A stretch of DNA of 64,000 nucleotides from Streptomyces sp. R21 (GCF_041051975.1 NZ_CP163435.1:2232001-2296000); one strand, 5' to 3'. Positions 36,854-46,462 are shown, numbered from the stretch's first letter. The notes: generated from the sequence alone by a model not told the origin. Program-made: numbers and translations.

Positions 36854-37720
36854 CTAGTCGCCCTTGGCGGCGTCCGTCGGCCGGCCTCCCAGGTGGGTCG
36901 GCACGGGGGCGCGCTCCAGTTCGTGGCGGAGGTCGTCGAGTTCGCTGCCGCCTGCCATTTGGCGGGTCAGCTCGTCGAGGGTGATCGCGTCGCGGGCGTT
37001 GCTGCTGAACATGGTGCCGCGCTTCAGGAGCACGAAACGGTCGCCCACCAGATACGCGTGATGCGGATTGTGGGTGATCAACACAACACCCAGTCCGGCG
37101 TCCCGTGCGGCGGCCACATATTTGAGGACCACACCGGACTGCTTCACACCCAGGGCGGCGGTGGGCTCGTCGAGGACGAGGACCTTGGCGCCGAAGTGGA
37201 CGGCGCGGGCGATCGCCACGCACTGGCGCTCGCCGCCGGAGAGGGTGCCGATGGGCTGGTCGACGTCACGCAGGTCGATGCCCATGCGCAGCAGCTCGGC
37301 GTGGGTCGTCTTCCGCATGAGCTCGACGTCCATGCGCTTGAAGGGGCCGCTGCCCTTGGAGAGCTCGGAGCCGAGGAAGAAGTTGCGCCACACCGGCATC
37401 AGCGGGACGACGGCGAGGTCCTGGTAGACCGTGGCGATGCCGCGGTCCAGCGCCTCGCGCGGCGATCCGAGACGGGTCTCCTCGCCCTCGATGCGGAGCG
37501 TGCCCGCGTCGTGCTGGTGCAGACCCGCGATGATCTTGATGAGGGTGGACTTGCCGGCGCCGTTGTCGCCGAGCACGCAGGAGATCTCCCCGGCGTGCAC
37601 CTCCAGCGAGACGCTTTCGAGGGCGCGGATGTTGCCGTAGTACTTGCTGACGTCGTCGAGCTCGACGAGCGGCGCGCGTTCCCTGTCGGTGGAGGCGTTC
37701 TTCGTGATGTCCGTCGTCAT
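36854..37720 (-). CDS. Sugar ABC transporter ATP-binding protein
   Basis: 288 residues with Walker [10 protein letters not shown] (about 50), signature LSGGERQ, Walker [12 protein letters not shown] and switch THNPHHAY. It is a single cassette, not the double cassette typical of ribose-type RbsA, as in FrcA-like carbohydrate importers. ATG 37720 overlaps the permease stop (ATGA), so translation is coupled. Confidence 0.92.
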   Translation of the reverse strand: MTTDITKNASTDRERAPLVELDDVSKYYGNIRALESVSLEVHAGEISCVLGDNGAGKSTLIKIIAGLHQHDAGTLRIEGEETRLGSPREALDRGIATVYQDLAVVPLMPVWRNFFLGSELSKGSGPFKRMDVELMRKTTHAELLRMGIDLRDVDQPIGTLSGGERQCVAIARAVHFGAKVLVLDEPTAALGVKQSGVVLKYVAAARDAGLGVVLITHNPHHAYLVGDRFVLLKRGTMFSSNARDAITLDELTRQMAGGSELDDLRHELERAPVPTHLGGRPTDAAKGD

Positions 37721-38772
37721 TTCGTCGCCTCCGCGCGCTTGCGGACCCAGTGGTTGAGCAGGGTCGCCAGGAGCAGCATCACTCCCAGGAAGAACTTGAA
37801 CCAGTCCGGGTTCCACTCGGCGAACACGATGCCCTTGCTGACCATGCCGAAGATCAGCGCGCCGACCGCCGCGCCGACCGCGGAGCCGTAGCCGCCGGTG
37901 ATCAGACAGCCGCCGATGACGGCCGCGATGATGTAGATCAGTTCGTTGCCGACACCCTCGCCGGACTGCACTACGTCGAACGAGAACAGCAGGTGCTGGC
38001 CGGAGATCCAGGCGCCGAAGGCGACGCCCATGTAGAGGCCGATCTTGGTCTTGTTGACCGGGACGCCGACCGCGCGGGCCGCGTCCTCGCCGCCGCCCAC
38101 GGCGTAGATCCAGTTGCCGAACCGGGTGCGCAGCAGGATCCAGGTGGCGACCAGGATCAGGCCGAGCCACCACAGGATGGTGATCTTGTAGTCGACGCCG
38201 CCGATGGTGAACGTCGAGGCGAAGACGGACTTCGCGGAGGAGAAGCCCTCCATGTCGGAGATCGACTTCGTGGAGACCGTGTCGCTGATGAGCTTGGTGA
38301 AGCCGAGGTTCATGCCGGTCAGCATCAGGAAGGTGCCGAGGGTGATGATGAAGCTCGGCGGGTCGGTGCGGGTCAGCATGACGCCGTTGAACACGCCGAT
38401 GGCGAGCGTGACGAGCAGGGACACGCCGACGCCGACCCAGACGTTCGCGGTCATCTGGTAGCTGAACATCGAGGAGATCAGCGCGGAGCTGGTCACCATG
38501 ACGCCCGCGGACAGGTCGAACTCGCCGCCGATCATCAGCAGCGCGACGGGGACGGCCATGATGCCGATGGTCGAGGAGGCGTAGAGGACGGTGCTGAGAC
38601 TCGCGGCCCGTACGAAACTGTCCGCGAAGATCGCGAAGAAGAGGAAGACGGCGATCGCGCCGACCACCGAACCGAGTTCGGGCCGGCCCAGGAGCCTGCG
38701 CAGCGGCGAGGTCTTCAGAAGGCGTTCGTCGGTCTTGGTGCCCGGCGCGGGCGCCGGTGCTGTCGTGCTCAT
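37717..38772 (-). CDS. Sugar ABC transporter permease (RbsC/FrcC-like)
   Basis: 351 residues with about nine hydrophobic segments and the family motifs [11 protein letters not shown] (about 105) and [16 protein letters not shown] (about 235). It forms the inner-membrane channel of a carbohydrate importer. Start 38772 overlaps the second binding-protein stop by ATGA, and its stop overlaps the ATPase start in the same way. Confidence 0.92.
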   Translation of the reverse strand: MSTTAPAPAPGTKTDERLLKTSPLRRLLGRPELGSVVGAIAVFLFFAIFADSFVRAASLSTVLYASSTIGIMAVPVALLMIGGEFDLSAGVMVTSSALISSMFSYQMTANVWVGVGVSLLVTLAIGVFNGVMLTRTDPPSFIITLGTFLMLTGMNLGFTKLISDTVSTKSISDMEGFSSAKSVFASTFTIGGVDYKITILWWLGLILVATWILLRTRFGNWIYAVGGGEDAARAVGVPVNKTKIGLYMGVAFGAWISGQHLLFSFDVVQSGEGVGNELIYIIAAVIGGCLITGGYGSAVGAAVGALIFGMVSKGIVFAEWNPDWFKFFLGVMLLLATLLNHWVRKRAEATK

Positions 38773-39773
38773 CGGGTCCCCCGCTTCGTGTATTCCGCGA
38801 GCTCGGCGGCCTGGTCCTTGGTGATGATCTGCGGGCCGGTGAGGACCGGCTTGCCGCCGCCGAGGACGTTGGCGTTGTACTTGTAGAGCCACAGCAGGTC
38901 CACGGCCTCGTACCCCTGGAGGTAGGGCTGCTGGTCGACGGCGAAGCCGAGCGTGCCGTCCTGGAGCTCCGCGGCGACCTTGGCGTTCAGGTCGAAGGTG
39001 TCGACCTCGGCCTTGCTGCCCGCGTCCGACTTGGCCTTCACGGCCGTGTCGGCGTAGGGGGCGCCGAGCGTGACGACGCTGTCGATGGACTTGTCGGCCT
39101 GCAGCTTCGCCTCGATCGAGGACTGCACGGACGGCATGCTGGTGCCCTCGACGTAGAGGTTCTGCACATCGCCGTCGAAGGTCTTCTTCACGCCCGCGCA
39201 GCGCTGCTCGTGGCCCACGTTGCCCTGCTCGTGCAGGATGCACAGGGCCTTTTTCTTCCCGCGCTTGTTCAGCTCGTCGCCGACGGCCTCACCGGCGATC
39301 GTCTCGTCCTGGCCGATGTGGGTGAGCGCGCCGAACGCCTTGGACTCCTCGGAGCCGGAGTTCACCGTGATCACGGGGATGCCGGCCTTCTCGGCGCGCG
39401 CCACGGCCGCCTTCATCGCGTCCGGCTTGGCGAGCGTGACGATGATGGCGTCGACCTTCTTGTCGACCGCGGCGTCGACGAGCTGCGCCTGCTGCTGGGC
39501 CTGGTCGTCGTGCGAGTACAGGAAGTTGATGTTGTCCTTGACGGCGGCCTGCTTGGCGCCCTCCTGCACGATGTCCCAGAAGGTGTCGCCATCACCCGAG
39601 TGGGTGATCATCGCGAACGTCCATCTGGGCGTGTTGACCGCGGCCTTCCCCTGGGCCGACGCGGCCTTGCGGGCGTCCTCGGCCCTCTTGCCGCCGGTGC
39701 TGCTGCATCCCGCGAGGGACACTCCCAGCGCCCCTGCGAGCGCGATGCTTACCCAGGTCCGAGTGCGTGCCAC
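38769..39773 (-). CDS. Sugar ABC transporter substrate-binding lipoprotein, copy 2
   Basis: 334 residues from GTG 39773, after AAGAAGGGC. Signal peptide with lipobox LAGC (Cys23). Periplasmic-binding-protein type 1 fold: [31 protein letters not shown] and [14 protein letters not shown]. It is a close paralogue of the protein from 40007-40999, sharing these motifs in the same order. It is translationally coupled to the permease, so it is the copy most tightly tied to the transporter. Confidence 0.9.
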   Translation of the reverse strand: MARTRTWVSIALAGALGVSLAGCSSTGGKRAEDARKAASAQGKAAVNTPRWTFAMITHSGDGDTFWDIVQEGAKQAAVKDNINFLYSHDDQAQQQAQLVDAAVDKKVDAIIVTLAKPDAMKAAVARAEKAGIPVITVNSGSEESKAFGALTHIGQDETIAGEAVGDELNKRGKKKALCILHEQGNVGHEQRCAGVKKTFDGDVQNLYVEGTSMPSVQSSIEAKLQADKSIDSVVTLGAPYADTAVKAKSDAGSKAEVDTFDLNAKVAAELQDGTLGFAVDQQPYLQGYEAVDLLWLYKYNANVLGGGKPVLTGPQIITKDQAAELAEYTKRGTR

Positions 39774-39929
39774 GAGGCCGTGCCCTTCTTGCTGTGCTGC
39801 TTGGTGCGCCGGGCCCTGCGGACCGGCCGTGAGGGCCGTTCCGCAGGCCCCGGGGGCCGAGTGATCTCCGGCCCCGAACGCCCAAGTATCGCCGACCCTT
39901 GATCGCAGGGTCTGCCCAGGTCCCGGGCA

Positions 39930-39972
39930 CCCCGGCCTGTCGTCGGCCGGGGGTCCGGGGGTTGTCCCCCGG
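39930..39972 (-). terminator. Tandem GC hairpins between the two binding-protein genes
   Basis: CCCCGGCC (39930-39937) pairs with GGCCGGGG (39945-39952), and CCGGGGG (39955-39961) pairs with CCCCCGG (39966-39972). A third hairpin, CCTGCGGA/TCCGCAGG, lies at 39815-39847. Together they occupy the 233-base gap after copy 1 and probably attenuate or process the transcript, favouring high expression of copy 1. Confidence 0.65.
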
Positions 39973-40006
39973 GCAGACACAGCGTGCACCGGGATCATGC
40001 ACCCCA

Positions 40007-40999
40007 TCAGCGGGTACCGCGCGCGGTGTACTTCTCCAGCTGCGGTACGTCCTTCTCGGTGACGAGCGCCGGGCCGGTGAAGACCGTCTTGCCGCCGCCG
40101 ATCACGTTGCCGTTGTACGCGTGGAGCCACAGCTCGTCGATGGCCTCGTACCCCTGGAGGTAGGGCTGCTGGTCCACGGCGAAGTCGACCTCCTTGGCCT
40201 TCAGCCGCTTGACGACCTCGGCGTTCAGGTCGAAGGTGGCGATCTCGGCCTTGCTGCCCGCGTCGTCCTTCGCCTTGACGGCCACGGCGGCGATCGGGGC
40301 GCCGAGCGTGACGACCGCGTCGATGCCCTTGGTGGCCTGGAGTTTCGCCTCGATGGAGGACTGGGCGGCGGGGGCGTTGGTGCCCTCGACGTTGAGGTTC
40401 TCGACCGAGCCCTTGAAGGTCTTCTTCACGCCCGCGCAGCGCTGCTCCAGGGAGACGTTGCCCTGTTCGTGGATGACGCAGATCGCCTTCTTCAGACCGC
40501 GCTTGGTCAGCTCCTCGCCGACCGCCTCACCGGCCACCGACTCGTCCTGGCCGAAGTGCGCGAGGGCGCCGAACTGCTTCGAGTACTCCGCGCCGGAGTT
40601 GATCGACACGACGGGGATGCCCGCCTTCTCGGCCCTGGCGAGGACGTCCTTCATGGCCTCGGGCTTGGCCAGGGTGACAACGATGCCGTCGACCTTCTTG
40701 TCGATCGCGGCCTGCACCAGCTCGGCCTGCCCCTTGGCCTCCTTGTCGTTGGAGTACAGGAACTGGACGTTGTCCTTGGCCGCCGCCTGCTTGGCACCGC
40801 TCTGCACGATGTCCCAGAAGGTGTCGCCCTCGCCGGAGTGGGTGATCATGGCGATCTTCATGCGGGGCGTGCCGACGGCCTTGCCGCCGCCCCCGCTGCC
40901 GCTCGCCTTGTCCTCGGACTCCTTGCCGCCGGAGCTGCTGCACCCCGCGGCGAGCGCGATCACGGCCAACACCGCCGCTGCTGTTCGGGCTGTACGCAT
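40007..40999 (-). CDS. Sugar ABC transporter substrate-binding lipoprotein, copy 1
   Basis: 330 residues from ATG 40999 (MRTARTAAAV), with signal peptide and lipobox LAAGC (Cys20). The mature protein reads [33 protein letters not shown] and [14 protein letters not shown], the type 1 periplasmic-binding fold for sugars or polyols. It is promoter-proximal in the operon. A GAGAAAAGGGG ribosome site precedes it. An imperfect palindrome GTTTGCACGAAC lies upstream at 41077-41088. Confidence 0.9.
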   Translation of the reverse strand: MRTARTAAAVLAVIALAAGCSSSGGKESEDKASGSGGGGKAVGTPRMKIAMITHSGEGDTFWDIVQSGAKQAAAKDNVQFLYSNDKEAKGQAELVQAAIDKKVDGIVVTLAKPEAMKDVLARAEKAGIPVVSINSGAEYSKQFGALAHFGQDESVAGEAVGEELTKRGLKKAICVIHEQGNVSLEQRCAGVKKTFKGSVENLNVEGTNAPAAQSSIEAKLQATKGIDAVVTLGAPIAAVAVKAKDDAGSKAEIATFDLNAEVVKRLKAKEVDFAVDQQPYLQGYEAIDELWLHAYNGNVIGGGKTVFTGPALVTEKDVPQLEKYTARGTR

Positions 41000-41076
41000 G
41001 GTGGGACCCCTTTTCTCCCGGCCGCCCCGTTGCGGCTGAGGGAGTTCTAACTTCGGGGTCGAGCACCCGTCCATCG

Positions 41077-41088
41077 GTTTGCACGAAC
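41077..41088. promoter_or_regulatory. Possible operator upstream of the sugar ABC operon
   Basis: GTTTGCACGAAC is an imperfect 12-bp palindrome about 80 bases before the first binding-protein start. It may bind the neighbouring GntR or a LacI-type regulator; evidence is weak. Confidence 0.3.
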
Positions 41089-41211
41089 ATTCTTACGATC
41101 GAGATGCACGCTCACTCTTCCCGCGCATCCCTGCCGTACGAAGAGCGGGAACGTCACGGCCGTGCGAGGAGCCGGAACTCGGTCACGGCCGAACGAGGCG
41201 CTGAAACTCGG

Positions 41212-41976
41212 TCACGGTCGTACGAGGAGCTGGAACTCGAAGGAGTAGCGCGAGGCGCGGTAGGTGTGGGAGCCGAACTCGACGGCGCGGCCCGTGTCGT
41301 CGAACGTGGTGCGCTGCATGGTGAGCAGGGGCGCGCCCTCGGGCTCGCCGAGCCGCTCGCCCTCCTCGGCGGTGGCCGCGCGAGCGCCGACGGACTGCCG
41401 GGCGCTGTGCAGTGTGATGCCGGCCGCGCGCATCATCCGGTAGAGGCCGGTGCCCTCCAGTTGCGCGCTGTCGAGGTCGAGCAGGCCGGGGGGCAGATGG
41501 TTGCAGAGGTACGCCATCGGCTCGCCGTGCGCGAGACGGAGCCGCTCCACGCGGTGCACCTCGCTGCCCTCGGCGACCCCGAGGGCCGCCGCGACCTCGG
41601 CGGACGCGGGTTCGAGGGCGTTGCGCAGCACCTGGGTCGCGGGGCGCTGGCCGGCCGCCTCCAGGTCGTCGTAGAGGCTGCTGAGCTCCATCGGGCGCTT
41701 GACCTGGCTGTGCACGACCTGGGTGCCGACGCCTCTGCGGCGCACCAGCAGGCCCTTGTCCACCAGGGACTGGATGGCCTGGCGGACGGTGGGCCGGGAC
41801 AGGCCGAGCCGCCCGGCCAGCTCGATCTCGTTGCCCAGCAGGCTGCCCGGTGTCAGCGTTCCGTGCTCGATCGCGGCCTCCAGCTGCTGGGACAGCTGGA
41901 AGTAGAGCGGGACCGGGCTGCTGCGGTCGACGCTGAGCTGGAGCGACACGGTCGGATCCACATCTGGTTTCGGCAC
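41212..41976 (-). CDS. GntR-family regulator with UTRA effector domain (HutC subgroup)
   Basis: 254 residues from GTG 41976 (VPKPDVDPTVSLQL). A winged-helix DNA-binding domain (about 25-90) contains NEIELAGRLGLSRPTVRQAIQSL. The C-terminal UTRA sugar-sensing domain (about 100-250) ends FEFQLLVRP. It is divergent from an inositol-dehydrogenase-like gene and lies beside the sugar ABC operon, so it probably controls both. A perfect palindrome TGTCCGGACA lies 51 bases upstream of its start. Confidence 0.87.
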   Translation of the reverse strand: MPKPDVDPTVSLQLSVDRSSPVPLYFQLSQQLEAAIEHGTLTPGSLLGNEIELAGRLGLSRPTVRQAIQSLVDKGLLVRRRGVGTQVVHSQVKRPMELSSLYDDLEAAGQRPATQVLRNALEPASAEVAAALGVAEGSEVHRVERLRLAHGEPMAYLCNHLPPGLLDLDSAQLEGTGLYRMMRAAGITLHSARQSVGARAATAEEGERLGEPEGAPLLTMQRTTFDDTGRAVEFGSHTYRASRYSFEFQLLVRP

Positions 41977-42026
41977 GGCCTGAGCGTAGCTCCGGGAGAT
42001 GTTGACGGGAAGTTGTGAAGTTCGAT

Positions 42027-42036
42027 TGTCCGGACA
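42027..42036. promoter_or_regulatory. GntR-type palindrome between divergent genes
   Basis: TGTCCGGACA is a perfect 10-bp palindrome, extended to TTGTCCGGACA. It is centred between the GntR start (41976) and the oxidoreductase start (42079). Such GTCCGGAC-like cores fit GntR/HutC operators, so autoregulation is likely. Confidence 0.55.
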
Positions 42037-42078
42037 TTCGCATTGACAGCGCCCCGGGTCGGCCCCCCAATTGGTCCC

Positions 42079-43092
42079 ATGCGCATCGGACTCATCGGAG
42101 CGGGTCGTATCGGCACATTCCATGCGACGACTCTCAGCCGTCACCGCGAGGTCGGCGGCTCCCTCATCGTGACGGACGCGGACCCCGCGCGGGCCCATGC
42201 GCTCGCGGACCGGCTGGGGGCCACCGCAGCGCCCGGCGTGGACGAGATCTTCACCTGGGGCGTGGACGCGGTGGTCATCACGGCGGCGACCTCGGCCCAC
42301 GGCGAACTGATCGGTCGGGCAGCGCGGTCCGGGCTCCCGGTGTTCTGCGAGAAGCCCATCGCGCTCGACCTGCCGGGCACACTGGCCGCGCTCGCCGAGG
42401 TGGACGCCGCCGGAACAGTCCTGCAGCTGGGCTTCCAGCGCCGCTTCGACGTGGGGTACACGGCGGCCCGGGAGGCGGTGCGCTCGGGCCGTCTCGGGCG
42501 GCTGCACACGGTCCGCGCGATGACGTCCGACCAGGCGCCGCCGCCCGCCGCGTACCTCCCGCTCTCCGGCGGGCTCTACCGGGACTGCCTGGTCCACGAC
42601 TTCGACATGCTGCGCTGGGTGACGGGCCACGAGGTCGTCGAGGTGTACGCGACCGGGTCGGACGCCGGGCCCGCGATGTTCCGCGAGGCGCGGGACATCG
42701 ACACGGCCGCGGCCGTCCTCTCCTTCGACGACGGCACGCTCGCCACGGCGACGGCGACCCGGACGAACGGCGCGGGCTACGACGTCCGGATGGAGCTGGC
42801 CGGTGAGCTGGACCAGATCGCCGTCGGCCTCGACGACCGGACGCCGATCGCGTCCACGGAGCCGGCCGGGCCGCCGCCCGCGACCAAGCCGTGGACCGGT
42901 TTCCTGGAGCGCTTCGGCCCGGCGTACGAGGCCGAGCTCGCCGCCTTCGTCGAAGTGGTCCTCGGCGAGCGCGCGAACCCCTGCGACGGCCGCGAGGCCC
43001 TGCACGCCCTGCGGATCGCGGAGGCGTGCGAGCTGTCGCGGCACGAGCGGCGGCCGGTGCGGCTGGCGGAGATCCCGGGCGGACGGGACTGA
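42079..43092 (+). CDS. Gfo/Idh/MocA-family oxidoreductase (inositol 2-dehydrogenase-like)
   Basis: 337 residues. The Rossmann motif GLIGAGRIGTFHA is at residue 4. CEKPIAL (about 95-101) carries the conserved Lys of the active site, and CLVHDFDMLRW (about 173) supplies Asp and the catalytic-region His. NAD(P)-dependent oxidation of a polyol or sugar is expected. Together with the GntR, the sugar importer and the ROK kinase it forms a carbohydrate-use locus. The choice of inositol over other sugars is by resemblance only. Confidence 0.87.
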   Translation: MRIGLIGAGRIGTFHATTLSRHREVGGSLIVTDADPARAHALADRLGATAAPGVDEIFTWGVDAVVITAATSAHGELIGRAARSGLPVFCEKPIALDLPGTLAALAEVDAAGTVLQLGFQRRFDVGYTAAREAVRSGRLGRLHTVRAMTSDQAPPPAAYLPLSGGLYRDCLVHDFDMLRWVTGHEVVEVYATGSDAGPAMFREARDIDTAAAVLSFDDGTLATATATRTNGAGYDVRMELAGELDQIAVGLDDRTPIASTEPAGPPPATKPWTGFLERFGPAYEAELAAFVEVVLGERANPCDGREALHALRIAEACELSRHERRPVRLAEIPGGRD

Positions 43093-43107
43093 GGTCTCGT
43101 CACCGCC

Positions 43108-43611
43108 TCAGACGAGGAGCCGTACGGCCGGGGTCTCGGTGCTCGTGGCGAGTACCCGATCGCAGTGGCGGCAGCTCATCTCGTGCGGGCGCACCGCGTT
43201 GGTCTGGGTGCTGTCGGTACCCGACTCCTTGCGGTCCTTGCAGTAGTACCCGAGGTGGAGCCGGACCCAGGGGTGGCTGGTGGGCGCCATGGCCCGGTGG
43301 CCGTCGCGGGAGTCCTGGAAGGGCGCCCACCAGAAGTCGACCAGCACCCGGGCCGCCAGCCGCTCGGCGCCCTGCGTCGTGTCGAACGCGGCGAGCCGGG
43401 CCGCTGCGTAGTGGCGGGAGAAACCACTGCGGCTGCCGGAGCACAGCGCCCGTTCGGCGCCGCGCTCGAAGACGGTCGTACGGCCGATCCGCTCGCAGAC
43501 GAAGCAGTCCAGGGTGAATTCCAGCTTGGAGCGCCAGTAGAGCTGGTGGGAGTCCTCGCCGCGCGGCGGCAGCCCGGTCAGCTCGGCGGTGATCTCCGCG
43601 GTACGCAGCAC
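43108..43611 (-). CDS. Hypothetical protein with two CxxC pairs
   Basis: 167 residues. CFVC (about 36-39) and CRHC (near residue 147) could bind a single zinc ion, with the intervening part rich in aromatic residues (VDFWWAPFQDSRDG, HLGYYCKDRK). No enzyme family recognised. It is convergent with the oxidoreductase gene, with about 15 bases between stops, and is probably expressed alone. Confidence 0.6.
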   Translation of the reverse strand: MLRTAEITAELTGLPPRGEDSHQLYWRSKLEFTLDCFVCERIGRTTVFERGAERALCSGSRSGFSRHYAAARLAAFDTTQGAERLAARVLVDFWWAPFQDSRDGHRAMAPTSHPWVRLHLGYYCKDRKESGTDSTQTNAVRPHEMSCRHCDRVLATSTETPAVRLLV

Positions 43612-43658
43612 GGTCGGGCTCCTGACGGGTCATGGACGGCAGACCTGCGGGCGCCCCC

Positions 43659-44018
43659 TCACCACCGCACCGGCAGGTTCCGCACGCCGCGCATCAGCAT
43701 GCCGGACAGCCAGCCGCGCGGCAGGCCGTCGAGGGCCAGGTCCGGGCGGCGCTCCAGCGGGGAGCGCAGCGCGACACGGGCTTCGAGGCGGGCCAGGGGC
43801 GCGCCCAGACAGTAGTGGATGCCGTGTCCGAAGGCGACGTGGCCGCGGGCCTCGCGCCGGATGCCGAACCGGTCGGGGGCCGGATACTTCACCCCGTCGC
43901 GGTCGGCCGCGGTGAGGCCGATCATCACCGGCTCGAGCGCCCGCAACTCCGCGTACACCGGATGCGGGTCCTCCGTGAACCCCGCGCCCCACTCCCCCAG
44001 ATCAACCACATCAGCCAT
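43659..44018 (-). pseudogene. Cytochrome P450 with large in-frame internal deletion
   Basis: 119 residues in one open frame. The first ~30 match a P450 start (GFTEDPHPVYAELRAL). The sequence then jumps to the C-terminal quarter: GLTAADRDGVKYPAPDRF, then the heme loop FGHGIHYCLGAPLARLEARVAL with its cysteine ligand intact. The I-helix, the ExxR motif and about 250 residues are missing, so it cannot be a normal monooxygenase. The frame has remained open, so the deletion may be recent or the product may be kept. Confidence 0.8.
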
Positions 44019-44069
44019 ACGACATCCCCTCTCGCCCTTCCAACGGCCGGGGCGCACGACTAGTGCCCG

Positions 44070-44741
44070 TCAGCTCCCGTCCTCGTCGAGCAGTCCGGCG
44101 TCGTACGTCAACAGGGCGATCTGTACCCGGTTGTTGAGGTCGAGCTTGGCGAGGATGCGCGAGACGTGGGTCTTGACGGTCGCGATGCTCATGAACAGCT
44201 CGCGCGCGATCTCGGCGTTCGAGCTGCCCCGGCCGACGGAGACGGCGACCTCCCGCTCCCGGTCGTTGAGCGCGGCGATGCGACCACGGGCGCCGGAGCG
44301 GCGTGTGTCGAGCGCGGAGCCGGCTGCGTGCGCCATCAACTGGCGGGTGACCGTGGGCGACAGTACGGGGTCACCCGCAGCAACGCGCCGTACGGCTTCG
44401 AGGATCTCCGCGGGCGGAGTGTCCTTGAGGACGAACCCGGCCGCCCCCGCACGCAGGGCACGCAGCACCTGGTCATCGGCGTGAAAGGTCGTCAGAACAA
44501 CGACCTGCGGGGCGTCCTTACGACCGCGCAACCTCTCCGTGGCCGCAAGGCCGTCGACGTTCGGCATCCGAATATCCATCAGGACGACATCGGGCCGGGT
44601 GCGGTCGACCAGCACCTCGACCTCACCCCCATCGGCGGCCTCGCCAACGATCTCGATGTCATCGGCGCCGCCCATCATGAAGGTCAGCCCAGCCCTCACC
44701 AGCGGATCATCGTCGACGAGCAGCAGCCGAATCGCAGTCAT
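44070..44741 (-). CDS. NarL/LuxR-family response regulator
   Basis: 223 residues. The receiver domain has the acidic pair DDD at about 10-12, phosphoacceptor D56 in VLMDIRMP, Thr in VLTTFH and Lys in VLKDTPP. The C-terminal LuxR HTH reads LNDREREVAVSVGRGSSNAEIARELFMS...VKTHVSRILAKL. It pairs with the histidine kinase at 44976-46292, but a 234-base gap with a long inverted repeat separates them. Start ATG 44741 (MTAIRLLLV) is chosen; a longer frame to 44846 runs into the repeat. Confidence 0.9.
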   Translation of the reverse strand: MTAIRLLLVDDDPLVRAGLTFMMGGADDIEIVGEAADGGEVEVLVDRTRPDVVLMDIRMPNVDGLAATERLRGRKDAPQVVVLTTFHADDQVLRALRAGAAGFVLKDTPPAEILEAVRRVAAGDPVLSPTVTRQLMAHAAGSALDTRRSGARGRIAALNDREREVAVSVGRGSSNAEIARELFMSIATVKTHVSRILAKLDLNNRVQIALLTYDAGLLDEDGS

Positions 44742-44802
44742 AGGGGCCACGTTAACGACGCCCGCCCCCACGGCCCGCAGCCGCGTACGGACGCAAGGGT
44801 CC

Positions 44803-44911
44803 GTGCCGGTACGTCTCTGCCCGTCGCGTAGCAGATCGCCCGCCAAGTTTCGCCGTATTCAGCCCCCGGGCAGTACGCCCACGCGGCGACGGGCAAGACG
44901 TACCGGCACGG
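44803..44911. repeat. Long inverted repeat between kinase and regulator genes
   Basis: CCGTGCCGGTACGTCT at 44803-44818 and a further TGCCCGTCGC are mirrored at 44882-44911, giving arms of about 26 bp with a one-base bulge and a 51-base loop. The loop has no gene. It may be an intercistronic hairpin that reduces regulator expression or a small palindromic insertion. Confidence 0.75.
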
Positions 44912-44975
44912 CCCCGACCCACCACGCACCCGCACGCGCCCCCGCGAAAGGCGCCCACGTCAGCGAACGCCAGCG

Positions 44976-46292
44976 TCAGCCACCCCACGGCAGCCAAGCC
45001 CGCACCGCGAACCCCCCGTCCCGCTCCGCCCCGTGTTCAAGCCGCCCGCCCGCCAGCGTGGCCCGCTCCGTCAGCCCGATCAGCCCCTGCCCCGAGCCGG
45101 GAACATGCGGCACGTCACCCGGCGGCGCCGGGTTGCGTACGGAGACGGTGAGGCCGTCGCCGACAGCGCCCGTGACGGAGACCGTGACCTCCGCGCCGGG
45201 GGCGTGCTTGCGGGCGTTCGTCAGGCCCTCCTGGGCGATGCGGTACGCGGTGCGGCCGACGGACGCGGGAACGCCGGCCGGGTCGCTGACCCGGTTGTCG
45301 AGGACGACCTTCATGCCGGCCGCCCGCGACTCGGAGACCAAACCGTCCAGCGCCACCAGCGTCGGCTGGGGCCGCCCCGCGTCGTCGGAGTCGCCCGCCC
45401 GCAGCACCCCGATGATCTCCCGCAGATCCTGAAGCGCCTCGTGCGCGCTCTCCCGGATCACCCCGGCGGCCCGCGCGATCTCCGCCTGCGGCGCGTCCGG
45501 CCGGAACTCCAGCGCCCCGGCGTGCACGCTCAGCAGAGTCAGCCGATGGGCCAGTACGTCGTGCATCTCGCGCGCGATGGCCTCACGGGCGAGCCGCTGC
45601 GCCTGCTCGGCCCGCAGCTCCGCCTCCGTCTCGGCCCGCCGCGCCCGGTCCCGCAGACTCAGCATGAGCTGCCGCTTGGACCGTACGAACATCCCCCAGC
45701 CGACCACGGACACGGTCAGCAGCGCGGTGACGACGACCGAGGCGAAGTACGGCAGATCGGGGTCGGGGCGCAGCCAGAAGTACAGCGGGATCAGCGCGAG
45801 CTGGATGCCGCCGAGCCAGCCCGCGTACTTGAAGGGCCGGTGCACGGCGAGCGTGAACAGGGCGACCATGCCCGCGCCGCCCGCGGTGTTCGAGATCAGC
45901 CCGACGGGGACCATGGCGACGGCGAGCCCGAGCGGCCAGCGCCGGCGCAGCCAGACGGCGGCGCAGGCGAGCGCGCCGAGCAGCTGGTCGAGCACGGCGA
46001 GATCGTGCGGGGTGTGCGGGTCGTTGGACAGCGTGTTCGCGGCCAGCAGCCCGATGACGACGGCGAGCACGAAGCAGCCGAAGTCGACGACCCAGTCGCG
46101 CACGGTGCGCCGTGGCCGGCCGGACCGCCCGGAGCGCTCCGTCCGGTCGGGGTCGAGGTCCGCGGCCAGGGCCGACGGCAGCAGCCAGCGCCGCCCAGGC
46201 AGGACGACCTGCTGCGGCGCGGGCAGCACGGCCCCGCTCGGCGCCTGCGGCGCGGTCTCGCCCCCCGGTTTGTCACCACTCACGGTCGACAA
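44976..46292 (-). CDS. Two-component sensor histidine kinase (HisKA_3 type)
   Basis: 438 residues with about six transmembrane helices in residues 70-205 and no large extracellular domain. A coiled linker then leads to the phosphoacceptor H244 in REMHDVLAHRLTLL. The ATPase part is reduced to VSVTGAVGDGLTVSVRNP and GSGQGLIGLTERATLAGG. It should phosphorylate the response regulator encoded next to it. Membrane-intrinsic sensing is typical of this class. Confidence 0.9.
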   Translation of the reverse strand: MSTVSGDKPGGETAPQAPSGAVLPAPQQVVLPGRRWLLPSALAADLDPDRTERSGRSGRPRRTVRDWVVDFGCFVLAVVIGLLAANTLSNDPHTPHDLAVLDQLLGALACAAVWLRRRWPLGLAVAMVPVGLISNTAGGAGMVALFTLAVHRPFKYAGWLGGIQLALIPLYFWLRPDPDLPYFASVVVTALLTVSVVGWGMFVRSKRQLMLSLRDRARRAETEAELRAEQAQRLAREAIAREMHDVLAHRLTLLSVHAGALEFRPDAPQAEIARAAGVIRESAHEALQDLREIIGVLRAGDSDDAGRPQPTLVALDGLVSESRAAGMKVVLDNRVSDPAGVPASVGRTAYRIAQEGLTNARKHAPGAEVTVSVTGAVGDGLTVSVRNPAPPGDVPHVPGSGQGLIGLTERATLAGGRLEHGAERDGGFAVRAWLPWGG

Positions 46293-46462
46293 ATCTACGC
46301 ACGGACGGCCGCCGCCACCTCCCCGCGCCGGGTATCGCCGACGGAAGTCGCGCCGCTTCAGACTTTCGTCGCGCCTCCGTCATCGCACGCGGCGACTTCG
46401 GTCGGGCATGCCTCGCCCCGCGGCCGATGAGAGTGGGGGGTCCGCGGGGCGAGGGTCTTCGT

